NCBI GenBank assembly: GCA_905197905.1
Contig: CAJKAP010000015.1
Coordinates: 1-51,049 of the forward strand
Source: an uncultured Sutterella sp.
GTDB lineage: Bacteria; Pseudomonadota; Gammaproteobacteria; Burkholderiales; Burkholderiaceae_F
Reading direction: 5' to 3'
Length of the DNA: 51,049 nt
The notes under the pieces are model-generated. The model was given only the letters and a program-made list of their open reading frames with translations, was not told where the DNA came from and did not search any database. This document shows, in pieces, positions 16,084-24,569 of the stretch; positions within the stretch are counted from its first letter, which is position 1; each line of letters opens with the position of its first letter. Made by a program: the position numbers and the translations under genes.

Positions 16084-17250
16084 TTAGAAATTGGTCTCAA
16101 AACCAATGCCACGGTTCATGATATCGACGACAGCGGTGTAGTTATAAACACGGTAGCGACGCTGCCCTGTCATCTCACGAATAATCCCCATATCTTCTAA
16201 GTGCGCTAAGGCCTTATTAATCGTCATGGGCATGAGGCCTGTCTTTTCTGCTAGGAAAGCACTCGTTGAAATCGGATAGCGTGCAAATTCACGAAGAAGC
16301 TGCTGCACTGAGGCTGAAGCGCGGTTTTCCACTAACGCTTGACGATCTTTAATGAATTGCGCTTGCAAATCTTTAGCAATCGAGAGCGCGAGCGTAGCGC
16401 CCTCTTCGAGCGCCTTCCCGAAAAAGCCAATCCAGAGTTCCCAATCCCCAGTTTTCCGCACATTGTGCAAAAGCTGGAAATAGGTTTCACGATGGTGAAA
16501 GAGGTAGTGACTCAAGAGGAGCACTGGCTCAGGAAGCATTTTCCCTTCACGAAGCATCATGGGTACCAAAGCACGTGCGACTCGTCCATTTCTGTCATAG
16601 AACGGGCAAATCGTCATGAACTGTACATGTGCGAGTGCGAGCTTTTGCACCATGGGGTGATTCCCACAGGTGCTATGAAGAAACGCATCCCAATCATCGA
16701 TCAAACGAGGAATTTCTCCTGCTGGTGGTGGCACAAAGGCGGCCTCTCTCGGACGCACACCCTCTACCCAATGAGCACCTTCTCGGAAAAAGGCCATTTC
16801 AACGGTCGTTTTCACTTCTGGCGTCAGGGGGAATTTCACCATGCGAACAAAGTCCGCATTGATCACGTCGCCTTTTTCTAAATGTTCAAAGCCTTCTTTT
16901 TGCGCGAGCGTATAGCAAAGCGCTTCTTGCGTTTCGATCGAGGAAATCGCAATGGGGCAGCCCATGCGCGCATGGAACATGCTCACCACGTTAGAGGGCA
17001 AATCATCGATTTGGCAAGAAAGCACTGCCTCTAGGTAACCTAAGAGTTTGGCAATGGACTCATGGTCTTCAAGCGTAGACAAAACGCCATTGAGTTGCCC
17101 CATGGCAAGGAGTGCGCTATCGGAAATACTGGTGAGATCTGCCGTTGGACGAATGGGTGGATCAGGTGGTAGTGGATTAGGCACGAAGGCTTCTAGCTCT
17201 TCGCCTTCAATCACGAGAGGAACATAGCGCCCCTGTAAATCGCGTTTCAT
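16084..17250 (-). CDS. Fic-domain protein with altered active site
   Basis: A 388-residue protein of Fic_N, Fic and C-terminal winged-helix architecture. The Fic motif, normally HPFx(D/E)GNGR, reads CPFYDRNGR (residues 215-223). The catalytic His is Cys (codon TGC on the coding strand) and the first Gly of DGN is Arg. The N-terminal inhibitory motif (S/T)xxxE(G/N) reads SCQIDD (78-83), so the inhibitory Glu is Asp. The winged helix (about 320-375) includes ISTSAFLAEKTGLMPMTINK. Canonical Fic proteins AMPylate targets using the His. Here catalysis is probably lost or changed and the protein may act as a DNA-binding regulator. It is a single gene, convergent with porin 3. Confidence 0.85.
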   Translation of the reverse strand: MKRDLQGRYVPLVIEGEELEAFVPNPLPPDPPIRPTADLTSISDSALLAMGQLNGVLSTLEDHESIAKLLGYLEAVLSCQIDDLPSNVVSMFHARMGCPIAISSIETQEALCYTLAQKEGFEHLEKGDVINADFVRMVKFPLTPEVKTTVEMAFFREGAHWVEGVRPREAAFVPPPAGEIPRLIDDWDAFLHSTCGNHPMVQKLALAHVQFMTICPFYDRNGRVARALVPMMLREGKMLPEPVLLLSHYLFHHRETYFQLLHNVRKTGDWELWIGFFGKALEEGATLALSIAKDLQAQFIKDRQALVENRASASVQQLLREFARYPISTSAFLAEKTGLMPMTINKALAHLEDMGIIREMTGQRRYRVYNYTAVVDIMNRGIGFETNF

Positions 17251-17317
17251 AGTGTTCTCGAGAGAGTTTGTTTGGTTTATCTATTCTACTCGATAGCGCC
17301 TTTTTGAGGTAGCAATT

Positions 17318-17350
17318 AAAAAAAGGCTGCCTACTCGGAGCAGACAGCCC
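17318..17350 (-). terminator. Terminator of the NlpE-like gene
   Basis: On the minus strand, GGCTGTCTGC / GTAGGCAGCC with a short loop, followed by TTTTTTT. It lies 27 nt past the NlpE-like stop codon. Confidence 0.85.
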
Positions 17351-17376
17351 ATTGGCTACTTATTTAGCGTGAAGAA

Positions 17377-17853
17377 TTAGCGGACCTTCTTCAAGATGTA
17401 CTTGTCAGCCAATTCACCCGTCACAGCGTTACCGTCGCCGTCCAAAAGACGGATCTGGTCCTTTTCAGCGCGAAGCAAGAACTGCGTGGGATCAGAGGCG
17501 GACTTCAAGAGAAGCACACCATTCTTGTATTCCCAGGTACCCGTCGTCTTGAACTGATCCTTGGTACCTTTGTAGACTTCGTTAGAAACGAAAGTCCCGT
17601 CGTTATTGAGGTGGTAGGTCGTCTGAATGCCTTCGCAGTCAGCGCAAGGGAGAAGACCTTCGTAGGTACCGGGCACATCAGCCTTAGCGGCCACAGCCAC
17701 CTGGCTTGCCTGTTCGGCACGCTGCGTCACGTTCTGAGCGTCAGCAGCCACGGTGTCACCTTCCATGGTCTTACAACCAGCCACAACGAGCGTAGCACCC
17801 ATTAAGGCAACCAAAAGGGAAGAACGATAAGGGAGTTTAGAAAAACGGGACAT
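17377..17853 (-). CDS. NlpE-N-domain lipoprotein
   Basis: A 158-residue lipoprotein. The signal ends in the lipobox VVAG|C (Cys 26). The mature part has an Ala/Gln-rich linker, then GTYEGLLPCADCEGIQTTYHL, which carries the CxxC of the NlpE N-terminal beta-barrel domain, then the strands GTFVSNEVYKG and GTWEYKNGVLLLKS. In E. coli NlpE signals envelope and copper stress to the Cpx system. This protein has only the N-terminal domain and is likely an outer-membrane-anchored envelope protein. The start is supported by AAAGGAA upstream. A strong terminator follows. Whether it signals to anything is unknown. Confidence 0.85.
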   Translation of the reverse strand: MSRFSKLPYRSSLLVALMGATLVVAGCKTMEGDTVAADAQNVTQRAEQASQVAVAAKADVPGTYEGLLPCADCEGIQTTYHLNNDGTFVSNEVYKGTKDQFKTTGTWEYKNGVLLLKSASDPTQFLLRAEKDQIRLLDGDGNAVTGELADKYILKKVR

Positions 17854-18099
17854 GGTTGTATTCCTTTAAAAATTAAAAGAGGTACGAGAAAATGTGTGCA
17901 CATTCTCTCAGACTCCTTCGATTTAATCAAGAAAAAAGGCTTTATTTACACATTTCGTTGCGTCTTTTGAATTTGAGCCTTTTAAATGTATCTAAAACCT
18001 TAAAGATCTTCACGAATGTGCGACATTCCGCGAAGCTTCTCCTCTACTCTCTCGCCTTCTCGGTTAAAATCAAAAGATACTTCAATGGAGGTTTTTGGG

Positions 18100-18651
18100 A
18101 TGAGCATCCAAATTTTGGATACCGCTTTAGAGGAAGTGAAAATCATTGAACCCCGAGTCTTTGATGATGAACGTGGGTTCTTTTTTGAGTCCTATAATGC
18201 ACGCGATTTTGAGCGCGTGTGCCCTGGTGTGGCCTTTCTCCAAGATAATCAATCCCAAAGCGCCTACGGCGTGGTTAGAGGCCTCCATTACCAGCTTCCC
18301 CCCTATGCCCAAGCTAAGCTCGTGAGAGCGCTGCGTGGTTGCATTTTTGACGTCGCAGTGGACGTGCGTCGCAACTCGCCCACATTTGGTCGCTGGGTGG
18401 GCGTAGAGCTCTCTGAGACGAATTTTCGCCAGCTCTGGATTCCTGAGGGCTTTGCCCATGGGTTTGTAGCGTTGAGTGAAACGGCGGAAGTCGCCTACAA
18501 ATGCACCAACTATTGGGTCAAAGAGGCGGAAGCGAGCATTCGCTGGGACGATCCGACGATTGGGATAGATTGGCCGCTCGAAGTCACGCCCCTTCTCTCC
18601 GAGAAGGACCTGTTGTCGCCCTCGTTAGATAACGCGCGACTGTTTCCTTAA
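18100..18651 (+). CDS. rfbC: dTDP-4-dehydrorhamnose 3,5-epimerase
   Basis: The third enzyme of dTDP-L-rhamnose synthesis. From ATG 18100 it has 183 residues; GGAGG lies 8 nt upstream, which favours this start over the longer open frame from 18016. The cupin epimerase core shows DERGFFFESYNARDF, then DNQSQSAYGVVRGLHYQ (containing the catalytic His), VRALRGCIFDVAVDVR, and IPEGFAHGFVAL. The length matches RmlC. It is the first gene of an rfbC-rfbB-rfbD operon, with 16 nt to rfbB. The glucose-1-phosphate thymidylyltransferase rfbA is not in this cluster. Product feeds O-antigen or other rhamnose glycans. Confidence 0.95.
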   Translation: MSIQILDTALEEVKIIEPRVFDDERGFFFESYNARDFERVCPGVAFLQDNQSQSAYGVVRGLHYQLPPYAQAKLVRALRGCIFDVAVDVRRNSPTFGRWVGVELSETNFRQLWIPEGFAHGFVALSETAEVAYKCTNYWVKEAEASIRWDDPTIGIDWPLEVTPLLSEKDLLSPSLDNARLFP

Positions 18652-18667
18652 TCAGTAAGAGGCAAAA

Positions 18668-19723
18668 ATGATTTTAGTGACTGGTGGCGCGGGCTTTATT
18701 GGATCGAACTTTATTTTGCACTGGCTTGAAAAGACAAACGAGCCGGTGGTGAATCTCGATGCGCTAACTTATGCGGGAAATCTTGAAAATTTAAAGGCGG
18801 TTGAAAAGCATCCTCGCTATACGTTTGTCAAAGGCGATATTCGTGATGAGGAAGTGGTGAAATCGCTTCTTGCAAAATATCGTCCATGGGCCATTGTGAA
18901 CTTTGCCGCGGAAAGCCACGTAGACCGCTCTATCGACGCGCCAGGCGCATTTGTGAGCACCAACGTGGGTGGAACGCTGAACCTTTTGCAATGCGCTTAT
19001 ACATACTGGAAAGAGCTCCTGCAGGGTGATCCAGAAGCTTTTCGCTTCTTGCACGTGAGTACCGATGAGGTGTATGGCTCGCTTGCACCCGATGCTCCCG
19101 CTTTTACTGAGGCTCATCCCTATCAACCAAACTCGCCTTATGCCGCCTCGAAAGCCTCGAGCGACCATCTCGTGCGCGCTTGGCATCAAACTTATGGATT
19201 GCCTACTTTGACGACCAATTGCTCGAACAATTATGGTCCAAGGCAGTTCCCAGAAAAGCTCATTCCGCTTGTGATTAATAATGCGCTCGCAGGAAAACCG
19301 CTTCCCATTTATGGCGATGGACTCAATATCCGCGATTGGCTCTATGTGACGGATCACTGCGAGGCGATCCGCACGGTGCTCGCGAAGGGAAAATCGGGTG
19401 AAACTTACAATATCGGCGGGAACGCCGAGCGCGACAATCTCACGATTGTGAAAACGCTCTGTGGCATTTTGAACGAATTGGCTCCTCGCACGGGTGGGAA
19501 GTATGAAGACCTGATCACCTTTGTGAAGGATCGCCCTGGGCACGACCGCCGTTATGCGATTGATGCCTCGAAAATCAAGCGTGAACTCGGCTGGACGCCT
19601 CAGGAATCGTTTGAAAGTGGACTCAGAAAGACGGTTGCTTGGTACTTAGAAAACGCGGAGTGGATTCGTCATATTGGGTCTGGTGAATACCGCGCCTGGA
19701 TGGAGAAGCACTATGGGTTCTAA
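18668..19723 (+). CDS. rfbB: dTDP-glucose 4,6-dehydratase
   Basis: A 351-residue extended short-chain dehydrogenase making dTDP-4-keto-6-deoxyglucose. The NAD-binding loop is TGGAGFIGSNF at residues 5-15. Other motifs are NFAAESHVDRSI, the catalytic STDEVYGSL and SPYAASKASSDHL (Tyr-x3-Lys), TNCSNNYGPRQFPEKLIP and RDWLYVTDHCEA. Full length and no missing key residues. AAGAGGC lies upstream of ATG. It overlaps rfbD by 11 nt, so the two are translationally coupled. Confidence 0.96.
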   Translation: MILVTGGAGFIGSNFILHWLEKTNEPVVNLDALTYAGNLENLKAVEKHPRYTFVKGDIRDEEVVKSLLAKYRPWAIVNFAAESHVDRSIDAPGAFVSTNVGGTLNLLQCAYTYWKELLQGDPEAFRFLHVSTDEVYGSLAPDAPAFTEAHPYQPNSPYAASKASSDHLVRAWHQTYGLPTLTTNCSNNYGPRQFPEKLIPLVINNALAGKPLPIYGDGLNIRDWLYVTDHCEAIRTVLAKGKSGETYNIGGNAERDNLTIVKTLCGILNELAPRTGGKYEDLITFVKDRPGHDRRYAIDASKIKRELGWTPQESFESGLRKTVAWYLENAEWIRHIGSGEYRAWMEKHYGF

Positions 19724-20639
19724 ATTTCCCACGATTCTCCTTTTAGGCAAAAACGGCCAAGTGGGTTGGGAGTTGGAGCGCCTTCTCGCCCCTTGGGGCA
19801 AAATCATTGCGCTTGACCAAGAAGGCAGTCTCACAGATGTGGGAGATCTGACCGACTCAGAAGGTCTACGCGAAACCATTTTGCGTCACCGCCCTACTGT
19901 CATCTTTAATGCGGCAGCCTATACGGCGGTTGACAAAGCAGAGACGGAAGTTGGCCTTGCTCGCCAAGTGAACGCTACGGCGCTCAAAACGATTGGTGAG
20001 ACCGCGGCTCACATTGGCGCGCTTGTGGTCCACTACAGCACAGACTATATCTTTAATGGTGAGGGAGAGACGCCCTACCAGGAAGACGAAATAGAGCGCA
20101 TTGGACCACTTAACGTCTATGGGCAAACAAAGCTTGAAGGCGAAGAAGCGCTTCGCGCGTCAGGCGCACGTCATCTAATTTTCCGCACAAGCTGGGTCTA
20201 TGGCGTACACGGGAAAAACTTCATGAAGACCGTGCTGCGACTAGCTAAAACCCGTGAATCGCTCTCGATTGTGGATGATCAAGTGGGCACACCCACGTCT
20301 GCCGCTTTTATTGCGGATGTCTCTTCTGCTTTAGCGCTAAGAGTATTGGCGGGAGAGGAAACCCTTTTGGGGACTTATCATCTGGTCCCGAATGGTACCA
20401 CCTCTTGGTACGGGTTTGCCCATTGGATTTTAGAAAATGCGCAAAATTCTGGGAACTTTGCCATGATGCCCGATCGACTCCAAGCTATTCCCACGAAAGC
20501 CTATCCAACGCCTGCTCTAAGGCCCTTAAATTCGCGTTTAGACAACACAAAGCTCACTTCTATCCTCCCAGAAGGAAGTATTAGGGAGTGGCACGCCTAT
20601 GCGCTAAGAGCGCTCTCAGAGCTCACGGAAAAGCTCTAA
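19713..20639 (+). CDS. rfbD: dTDP-4-dehydrorhamnose reductase
   Basis: A 308-residue reductase completing dTDP-L-rhamnose. The start is taken at ATG 19713, inside the rfbB 3' end, with GGAGAAG 5 nt upstream; a longer frame from 19674 reads through rfbB sequence and is less likely. NADPH loop LLLGKNGQVGWELER, then NAAAYTAVDKAE, VHYSTDYIFNGE (catalytic Thr/Tyr region), YGQTKLEGEE and TSWVYGVHGKNF. All RmlD hallmarks are present. A terminator 24 nt downstream closes the operon. Confidence 0.95.
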   Translation: MGSKFPTILLLGKNGQVGWELERLLAPWGKIIALDQEGSLTDVGDLTDSEGLRETILRHRPTVIFNAAAYTAVDKAETEVGLARQVNATALKTIGETAAHIGALVVHYSTDYIFNGEGETPYQEDEIERIGPLNVYGQTKLEGEEALRASGARHLIFRTSWVYGVHGKNFMKTVLRLAKTRESLSIVDDQVGTPTSAAFIADVSSALALRVLAGEETLLGTYHLVPNGTTSWYGFAHWILENAQNSGNFAMMPDRLQAIPTKAYPTPALRPLNSRLDNTKLTSILPEGSIREWHAYALRALSELTEKL

Positions 20640-20662
20640 AAAATCTTTCTTTAAATACGACA

Positions 20663-20695
20663 AAAGCTTCACCGTCAAAAGTGAAGCTTTTTCGT
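20663..20695 (+). terminator. Terminator after rfbD
   Basis: Stem AAAGCTTCAC / GTGAAGCTTT, then TTCGTTTTT. Confidence 0.8.
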
Positions 20696-20723
20696 TTTTG
20701 GAGAATATCGTTTCTCCAAATGC

Positions 20724-20757
20724 ACTGAAGCCCCGGATCGTCACCCGAGGCTTCAGT
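20724..20757 (-). terminator. Probable terminator of porin 4
   Basis: Stem ACTGAAGCC / GGCTTCAGT with further G-C pairs inside. It lies 39 nt past the porin stop codon. It lacks a T run on the minus strand, so termination may rely on hairpin strength or on the rfbD terminator beyond. Confidence 0.5.
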
Positions 20758-20795
20758 TATTCGTTCAATTTAACTGTGCGTTATGCAGTTAAAGA

Positions 20796-21902
20796 TTAGA
20801 ACTTGTGGGTCAAGCCGAGGCCGAATTCACCAACCTTGGTCTTGATCTTGTCGCCATCTTCCTTGTTCTGGAGCTGGTTCCAAGCACCGTAGGTGTAAAC
20901 GGACGTACGCTTGCTGAGCGGATAGGAGTAAGCAGCGGCAACACCGTAGCCATTGAACTTGGCATCAGAGTCAGCAGCCTTGTCCTTCACGTCAACATAG
21001 TTGACCTGAGCGAAGACCTTACCACCAGCCACAGGAGCGGACACGCCGAGACCGAGGTTCCAACCTTCGAGGTCACCCTGGAGAAGACCAGCTTCGCCAT
21101 CAACGTCCTTGAACTTCTTGGCAACTGCATCCATGTGCTTGCCGTACTGAGCCAAAGCGAAGACCTTAGCAACTTCGAAGTCGTAGCTAGCACCCAAAGA
21201 AGCGGTGTACTGGTCGTCGAGATCCACATCACCAACTTCAGCCTTCTTCAAGACGTCAACCACCAAGCCCGTGCTGAAAGGACCAGCCTTGTACTGAGCA
21301 CCCAAAGCGCCGTAACGGTTGTTGTCGTTAGCGGACGGGTTTTCCTGACCAACAGCCTGGAAGGAGTACTGAGCATAGATCTTCAAGCCACCGAGATCAG
21401 GCGTGACATACGTCAAAGCGTTGTCAGCACGATCCTGGAAGGAGAAGTTGTAGATGCCCTGAGAGCCAGCGAAGTCGCCCCAGCCCGTGCCCATGGCAGC
21501 GTACTGGTAGATGTAGGAAACCGTGCCCAAACCAGAAGCCAAAGCGCCGTCATGACCAGCAGCAATGGTACCGAAACCGCCGTTCACATAGAGGCTAGCA
21601 GCACGACCGAAGAGACGGCCACCCTGAGCGGACTTGCCATCGTCACCATTGAAACCGCTTTCGAGCACGAAGCCAGCAACGTAACCGTTACCGAGTTCTT
21701 CCTGGCCCTTCAAGCCCCAACGGTTGCCAGCCTGGCCACCCGTCTTCATACCATAGGCATTCTTCTTACCCTGGTCTTGAACGTTCTGATAGGTGTACTG
21801 GAGAGCTTCGTCAACCACACCGTAGAGGGTGACGTTAGCAGCAAAAGCGGAACCGGCGAAAGCGCCGAGAACTGCGACAGCAGCAAGAGTCTTCTTAAAC
21901 AT
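20796..21902 (-). CDS. Trimeric outer-membrane porin
   Basis: A 368-residue porin. Signal peptide MFKKTLAAVAVLGAFAGSAFA, mature start ANVTLYGVVDEALQYTYQ, core QEELGNGYVAGFVLESGF, constriction segment AAGHDGALASG, and C-terminal GEFGLGLTHKF. It differs from the three porins at 11.6-16 kb in the constriction loop (HDGALASGLGTVSYIYQYAA in place of RMGALSSGAG...), so pore selectivity may differ. Codon bias is strong (GTC/GCC/AAG), again opening a long antisense frame. AAGGAC stands just upstream of ATG. The leader region is long and contains a TTG-N8-CAA palindrome. Confidence 0.94.
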   Translation of the reverse strand: MFKKTLAAVAVLGAFAGSAFAANVTLYGVVDEALQYTYQNVQDQGKKNAYGMKTGGQAGNRWGLKGQEELGNGYVAGFVLESGFNGDDGKSAQGGRLFGRAASLYVNGGFGTIAAGHDGALASGLGTVSYIYQYAAMGTGWGDFAGSQGIYNFSFQDRADNALTYVTPDLGGLKIYAQYSFQAVGQENPSANDNNRYGALGAQYKAGPFSTGLVVDVLKKAEVGDVDLDDQYTASLGASYDFEVAKVFALAQYGKHMDAVAKKFKDVDGEAGLLQGDLEGWNLGLGVSAPVAGGKVFAQVNYVDVKDKAADSDAKFNGYGVAAAYSYPLSKRTSVYTYGAWNQLQNKEDGDKIKTKVGEFGLGLTHKF

Positions 21903-22392
21903 TTTTTAGTCCTTTAAATGCCCGGGCAGTGAAGCCCGAATATCAAGAAAGATCTTCGAGGAATCCTCGAGGACCTCTCGAAATCTGCACCACAAAGAGA
22001 CACTGTGGGGTCCTTGTGTTTCATGCATACTACATGATGTCTCCAATACTAACAAATCTTTATAAAAAGACAAATAGTTTTAGTATGGAGTGTCCACTAG
22101 GGAAAACGATTAGGATATTTGCAAACCCTTCTCCCTATTGAGATTGAGGCTATTTTACTCCCTTTAAAAATTCCTGCTTGAAACGTTGTATTTTTGCAAC
22201 AAACCTCTCTTTTCGAGGCTTTCGTGTCATTTTTTCTCAAAAAATTCAAACAGTTTTTCAACATCAAAAAAGGTTTTTCACGTCTATTTTGATTGTTTTA
22301 GACATTATTCATTACGTGAGAAATAGATTGTTGAGAATGATTCACTTTCTCAAACTAAAAAGTAAATCCTTCATTCAAATAGTGGTGTCGAA
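21903..22392. other. Intergenic control region of porin 4, no gene seen
   Basis: About 490 bp. The porin-proximal 150 bp can form several hairpins (for example CGAGGATTCCTCG) and probably forms the mRNA leader. The rest is AT-rich. It contains the palindrome at 22185-22200 and GAGAATGATTCAC near 22335, which weakly resembles a Fur half-site. No coding frame has a ribosome site or homologous motif. Confidence 0.5.
22185..22200. promoter_or_regulatory. TTG-N8-CAA palindrome upstream of porin 4
   Basis: GTTG-TATTTTTG-CAAC, same geometry and T-rich centre as the elements before porins 2 and 3. It is about 283 nt upstream of the porin start on the minus strand. Confidence 0.4.
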
Positions 22393-23901
22393 TTAAAGAG
22401 AATGGACGTGAAATGTGATATTTAAAAGAGGCTCGCCCTCTTCGCTCGCGACCTTGCCGCACAAGGCATTCATGCCTAGAGCGCCCACGAAAATTAAATT
22501 CCTTTCAATCCAAAGTAAAGGATAGCGATCGCGATCAAAACTCGGAATCCCCTTCTCCGCAAACCACTCTTTGAGGGCCTTCGTGGGACGTTTGAGAGAG
22601 AGTTTGATTCGCTCTCCCCCTACTCTTCCCTTCACGAGTACAGGCATCTCTTGCATGAGCGAAAGTGGCACGCCGATTTCACCAGGCGCTGCGACCTTCA
22701 CACGTAATTCCCCGTTCCATTCAGGGAGCGGAATCACTGAGGGGTGCGTAATATAAAGAAGCTGTTCTGCGGGGGCTGTCCACTCAGACTCCGAGCGCAC
22801 CATGAGATAGTCGCCCCATCGGCGAAGCTCTTGCCCATCGAGCGAAACACAAAGCGCGGTGTCGCTATCCGTTTCTCGAATTTGGCGAAGCGTATCTTCT
22901 AATTTGGCTTGGCTAGGCACCAAAGCGCCTGCGTTTTGGCAGAGTGCCCGTAAGCACCATTTTTGGCGCACACGGGAGAGTTTTAAAAGCGCTGGAATAC
23001 TAATCGTGTTTGGGCGGTCTTCGACCAACACTCGCACTAAGTCTTCTTGTGCCACGCTGTGGATTCCTTCGACCAAGTCTTGCGTTAAGCACATACTGCG
23101 CCCCGCTTTGATGCGAGAGAAACTTTCGTGCTTTCCCATTAAAGGCATCACTTCGTGGCGAATACGGTTGCGTGCGTAGGTCTGATCGGCATTCGATTCA
23201 TCTTCTACCCAGAGGAGCTTTGCCGCCTCGGCGTATTGATTAATCAAATCGCGCGAGATACTGGTCCAAGGGCGCAAAAGAAGGAGTGCTCTTTCGTTTC
23301 CGATGCGGGGCGATCCTGGAAGGCGCAATTGCCGCGTCTCTGGGAAAGCCGCTAGGCCATCAGGACCCGCGCCACGCAAAAGCTGCAATAGGAAGGTTTC
23401 GAGGCGATCGTCTTCATGGTGCGCCGTGAGCACAATATCGTCCCCATGCTCGAGCGCACTTTTCTCGAGCGCACGATAACGCACCAAGCGGGCCGCTGCT
23501 TCAACGCCCCCTTGCTTTTTGTCGACCGTCACATGAATGCATTCAAAAGGAAGCCCTCGCTTGCGACTTTCTCGCTCGCAGTGCACTTCCCACGCAGTGG
23601 CGTTTTCCGACAAGCCATGATGCACGTAAATGACTCGCAAGCGAGACACCAAGTATTGACGCTCCCCATAGAAAAAGCGGGCCATCAGGTCAAGCAGTGC
23701 CATGGAGTCTCGTCCCCCCGAGAGTGCAATCACAACTCTCACAGGGTTCATCGGAGACAAGGCAAAATCCGTCCCATGCGTCGAGGCAAGACTTTCAGCC
23801 GCGCCAGTCAAAGACTCCACTAAGGGCGTCCAGAGCTCTTCGGCTAGCCTTTGCGCAGTTTTATTGAGCGCACCACAGGCAAGATCAATATTGACGGACA
23901 T
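22393..23901 (-). CDS. tilS: tRNA(Ile)-lysidine synthase
   Basis: A 502-residue PP-loop ATPase that converts C34 of tRNA-Ile(CAU) to lysidine, an essential step for AUA decoding. The N-type PP-loop SGGRDS is at residues 61-66, after VVIALS. Then YVHHGLSENA, LTAHHEDDRLETFLLQLLRG (Mg/ATP and tRNA elements), and NRIRHEVMPLM. The C-terminal TilS domains are seen as LPEWNGELRVKVAAPGE and ERIKLSLKRPTKALKEWF. All catalytic motifs are intact, so this is the working copy. It contrasts with the paralogue at 28018. It stands alone on the minus strand. Confidence 0.95.
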   Translation of the reverse strand: MSVNIDLACGALNKTAQRLAEELWTPLVESLTGAAESLASTHGTDFALSPMNPVRVVIALSGGRDSMALLDLMARFFYGERQYLVSRLRVIYVHHGLSENATAWEVHCERESRKRGLPFECIHVTVDKKQGGVEAAARLVRYRALEKSALEHGDDIVLTAHHEDDRLETFLLQLLRGAGPDGLAAFPETRQLRLPGSPRIGNERALLLLRPWTSISRDLINQYAEAAKLLWVEDESNADQTYARNRIRHEVMPLMGKHESFSRIKAGRSMCLTQDLVEGIHSVAQEDLVRVLVEDRPNTISIPALLKLSRVRQKWCLRALCQNAGALVPSQAKLEDTLRQIRETDSDTALCVSLDGQELRRWGDYLMVRSESEWTAPAEQLLYITHPSVIPLPEWNGELRVKVAAPGEIGVPLSLMQEMPVLVKGRVGGERIKLSLKRPTKALKEWFAEKGIPSFDRDRYPLLWIERNLIFVGALGMNALCGKVASEEGEPLLNITFHVHSL

Positions 23902-24018
23902 GAGAAAGGAAATTCCAGCACTTCATTAAAAAGAAAACACGTCGCGAGGAAATTGTCGTCCTCTACTCGACGTTCACCGCATATTCTATAGGTTTTAAGG
24001 AGTTCTCGAGGTTCTCTT

Positions 24019-24048
24019 TTGTACTTAAGAGTCATTCTCATTTAGAAT
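24019..24048 (+). promoter_or_regulatory. Sigma70-like promoter with Fur-box-like spacer
   Basis: TTGTAC, an 18-nt spacer, then TAGAAT, 44 nt before the start of the 24092 gene. The spacer holds GAGTCATTCTCATT, which in reverse (AATGAGAATGACT) matches much of a Fur box core. Regulation by iron is therefore possible but not shown. Confidence 0.45.
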
Positions 24049-24091
24049 ACGCTTTATTCTCAACACAACACACTCTTAATAGGAGACACTC

Positions 24092-24487
24092 ATGTCCCGC
24101 CTCTTTTTGATGCTCGCCGCTGGCTTGATGTGCTTTACCGCGCAGGCTGAAGCTGCGAACCCAGATTCCTTTAATGTCTGCTTGAAAAAGCTCTACTTTA
24201 AGTCTGACAAGGTGGACTATTACAAAACGTCTGGCTATCTCAGTACGGGCGCACAACTCAACAAAGCCTTTAAGTCTGACTACTATGACGGGAAAGCCCG
24301 CTACTTAGTCCTTCCCAACCCGAAGGAAAAAGGCAAAGACTTGATCATGAAGCCTTTTGACGCCGATGCGTCTTTGAGCTCGATGAACGCTTCTACCTTT
24401 ATTCGTGTGGTTGACCAGTTTGATCACCGCTGGTGGGTGAAGAAGAACCACGGTCAGTGTGCAGACAATCCTGCCGCAAAAAAATAA
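24092..24487 (+). CDS. Small secreted protein, unknown family
   Basis: 131 residues with a clear signal peptide (MSRLFLMLAAGLMCFTAQAEA). The mature protein of about 110 residues has two cysteines (NVCLKKLYF near its start, GQCADN near its end) that could form one disulfide, and is rich in Lys, Asp and Tyr. I do not recognise the family. It is preceded by AATAGGAGACACTC, a good ribosome site, and by a promoter with a Fur-box-like element. A strong terminator follows. It is likely periplasmic. No partner gene is apparent. Confidence 0.75.
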   Translation: MSRLFLMLAAGLMCFTAQAEAANPDSFNVCLKKLYFKSDKVDYYKTSGYLSTGAQLNKAFKSDYYDGKARYLVLPNPKEKGKDLIMKPFDADASLSSMNASTFIRVVDQFDHRWWVKKNHGQCADNPAAKK

Positions 24488-24509
24488 GACTTTCTAGAAT
24501 CCAATTAGC

Positions 24510-24553
24510 AAACGAGCCTGAGAAATCGAAATTTCATCAGGCTCGTTTTTTAT
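24510..24553. terminator. Terminator between convergent genes
   Basis: 11-bp stem AACGAGCCTGA / TCAGGCTCGTT with TTTTTTATT on the plus strand. Confidence 0.85.
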
Positions 24554-24569
24554 TAGAGAGACTTGTCTC

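Noticed and set aside
20805..21917. 370-codon plus-strand frame covering porin 4
   Set aside because: The same antisense artefact of biased codons; the minus-strand porin has signal peptide, conserved core and terminal Phe.
22178..22396. 72-codon plus-strand frame in the porin 4/tilS gap
   Set aside because: Low-complexity AT-rich frame with no ribosome site, ending at tilS; treated as intergenic.
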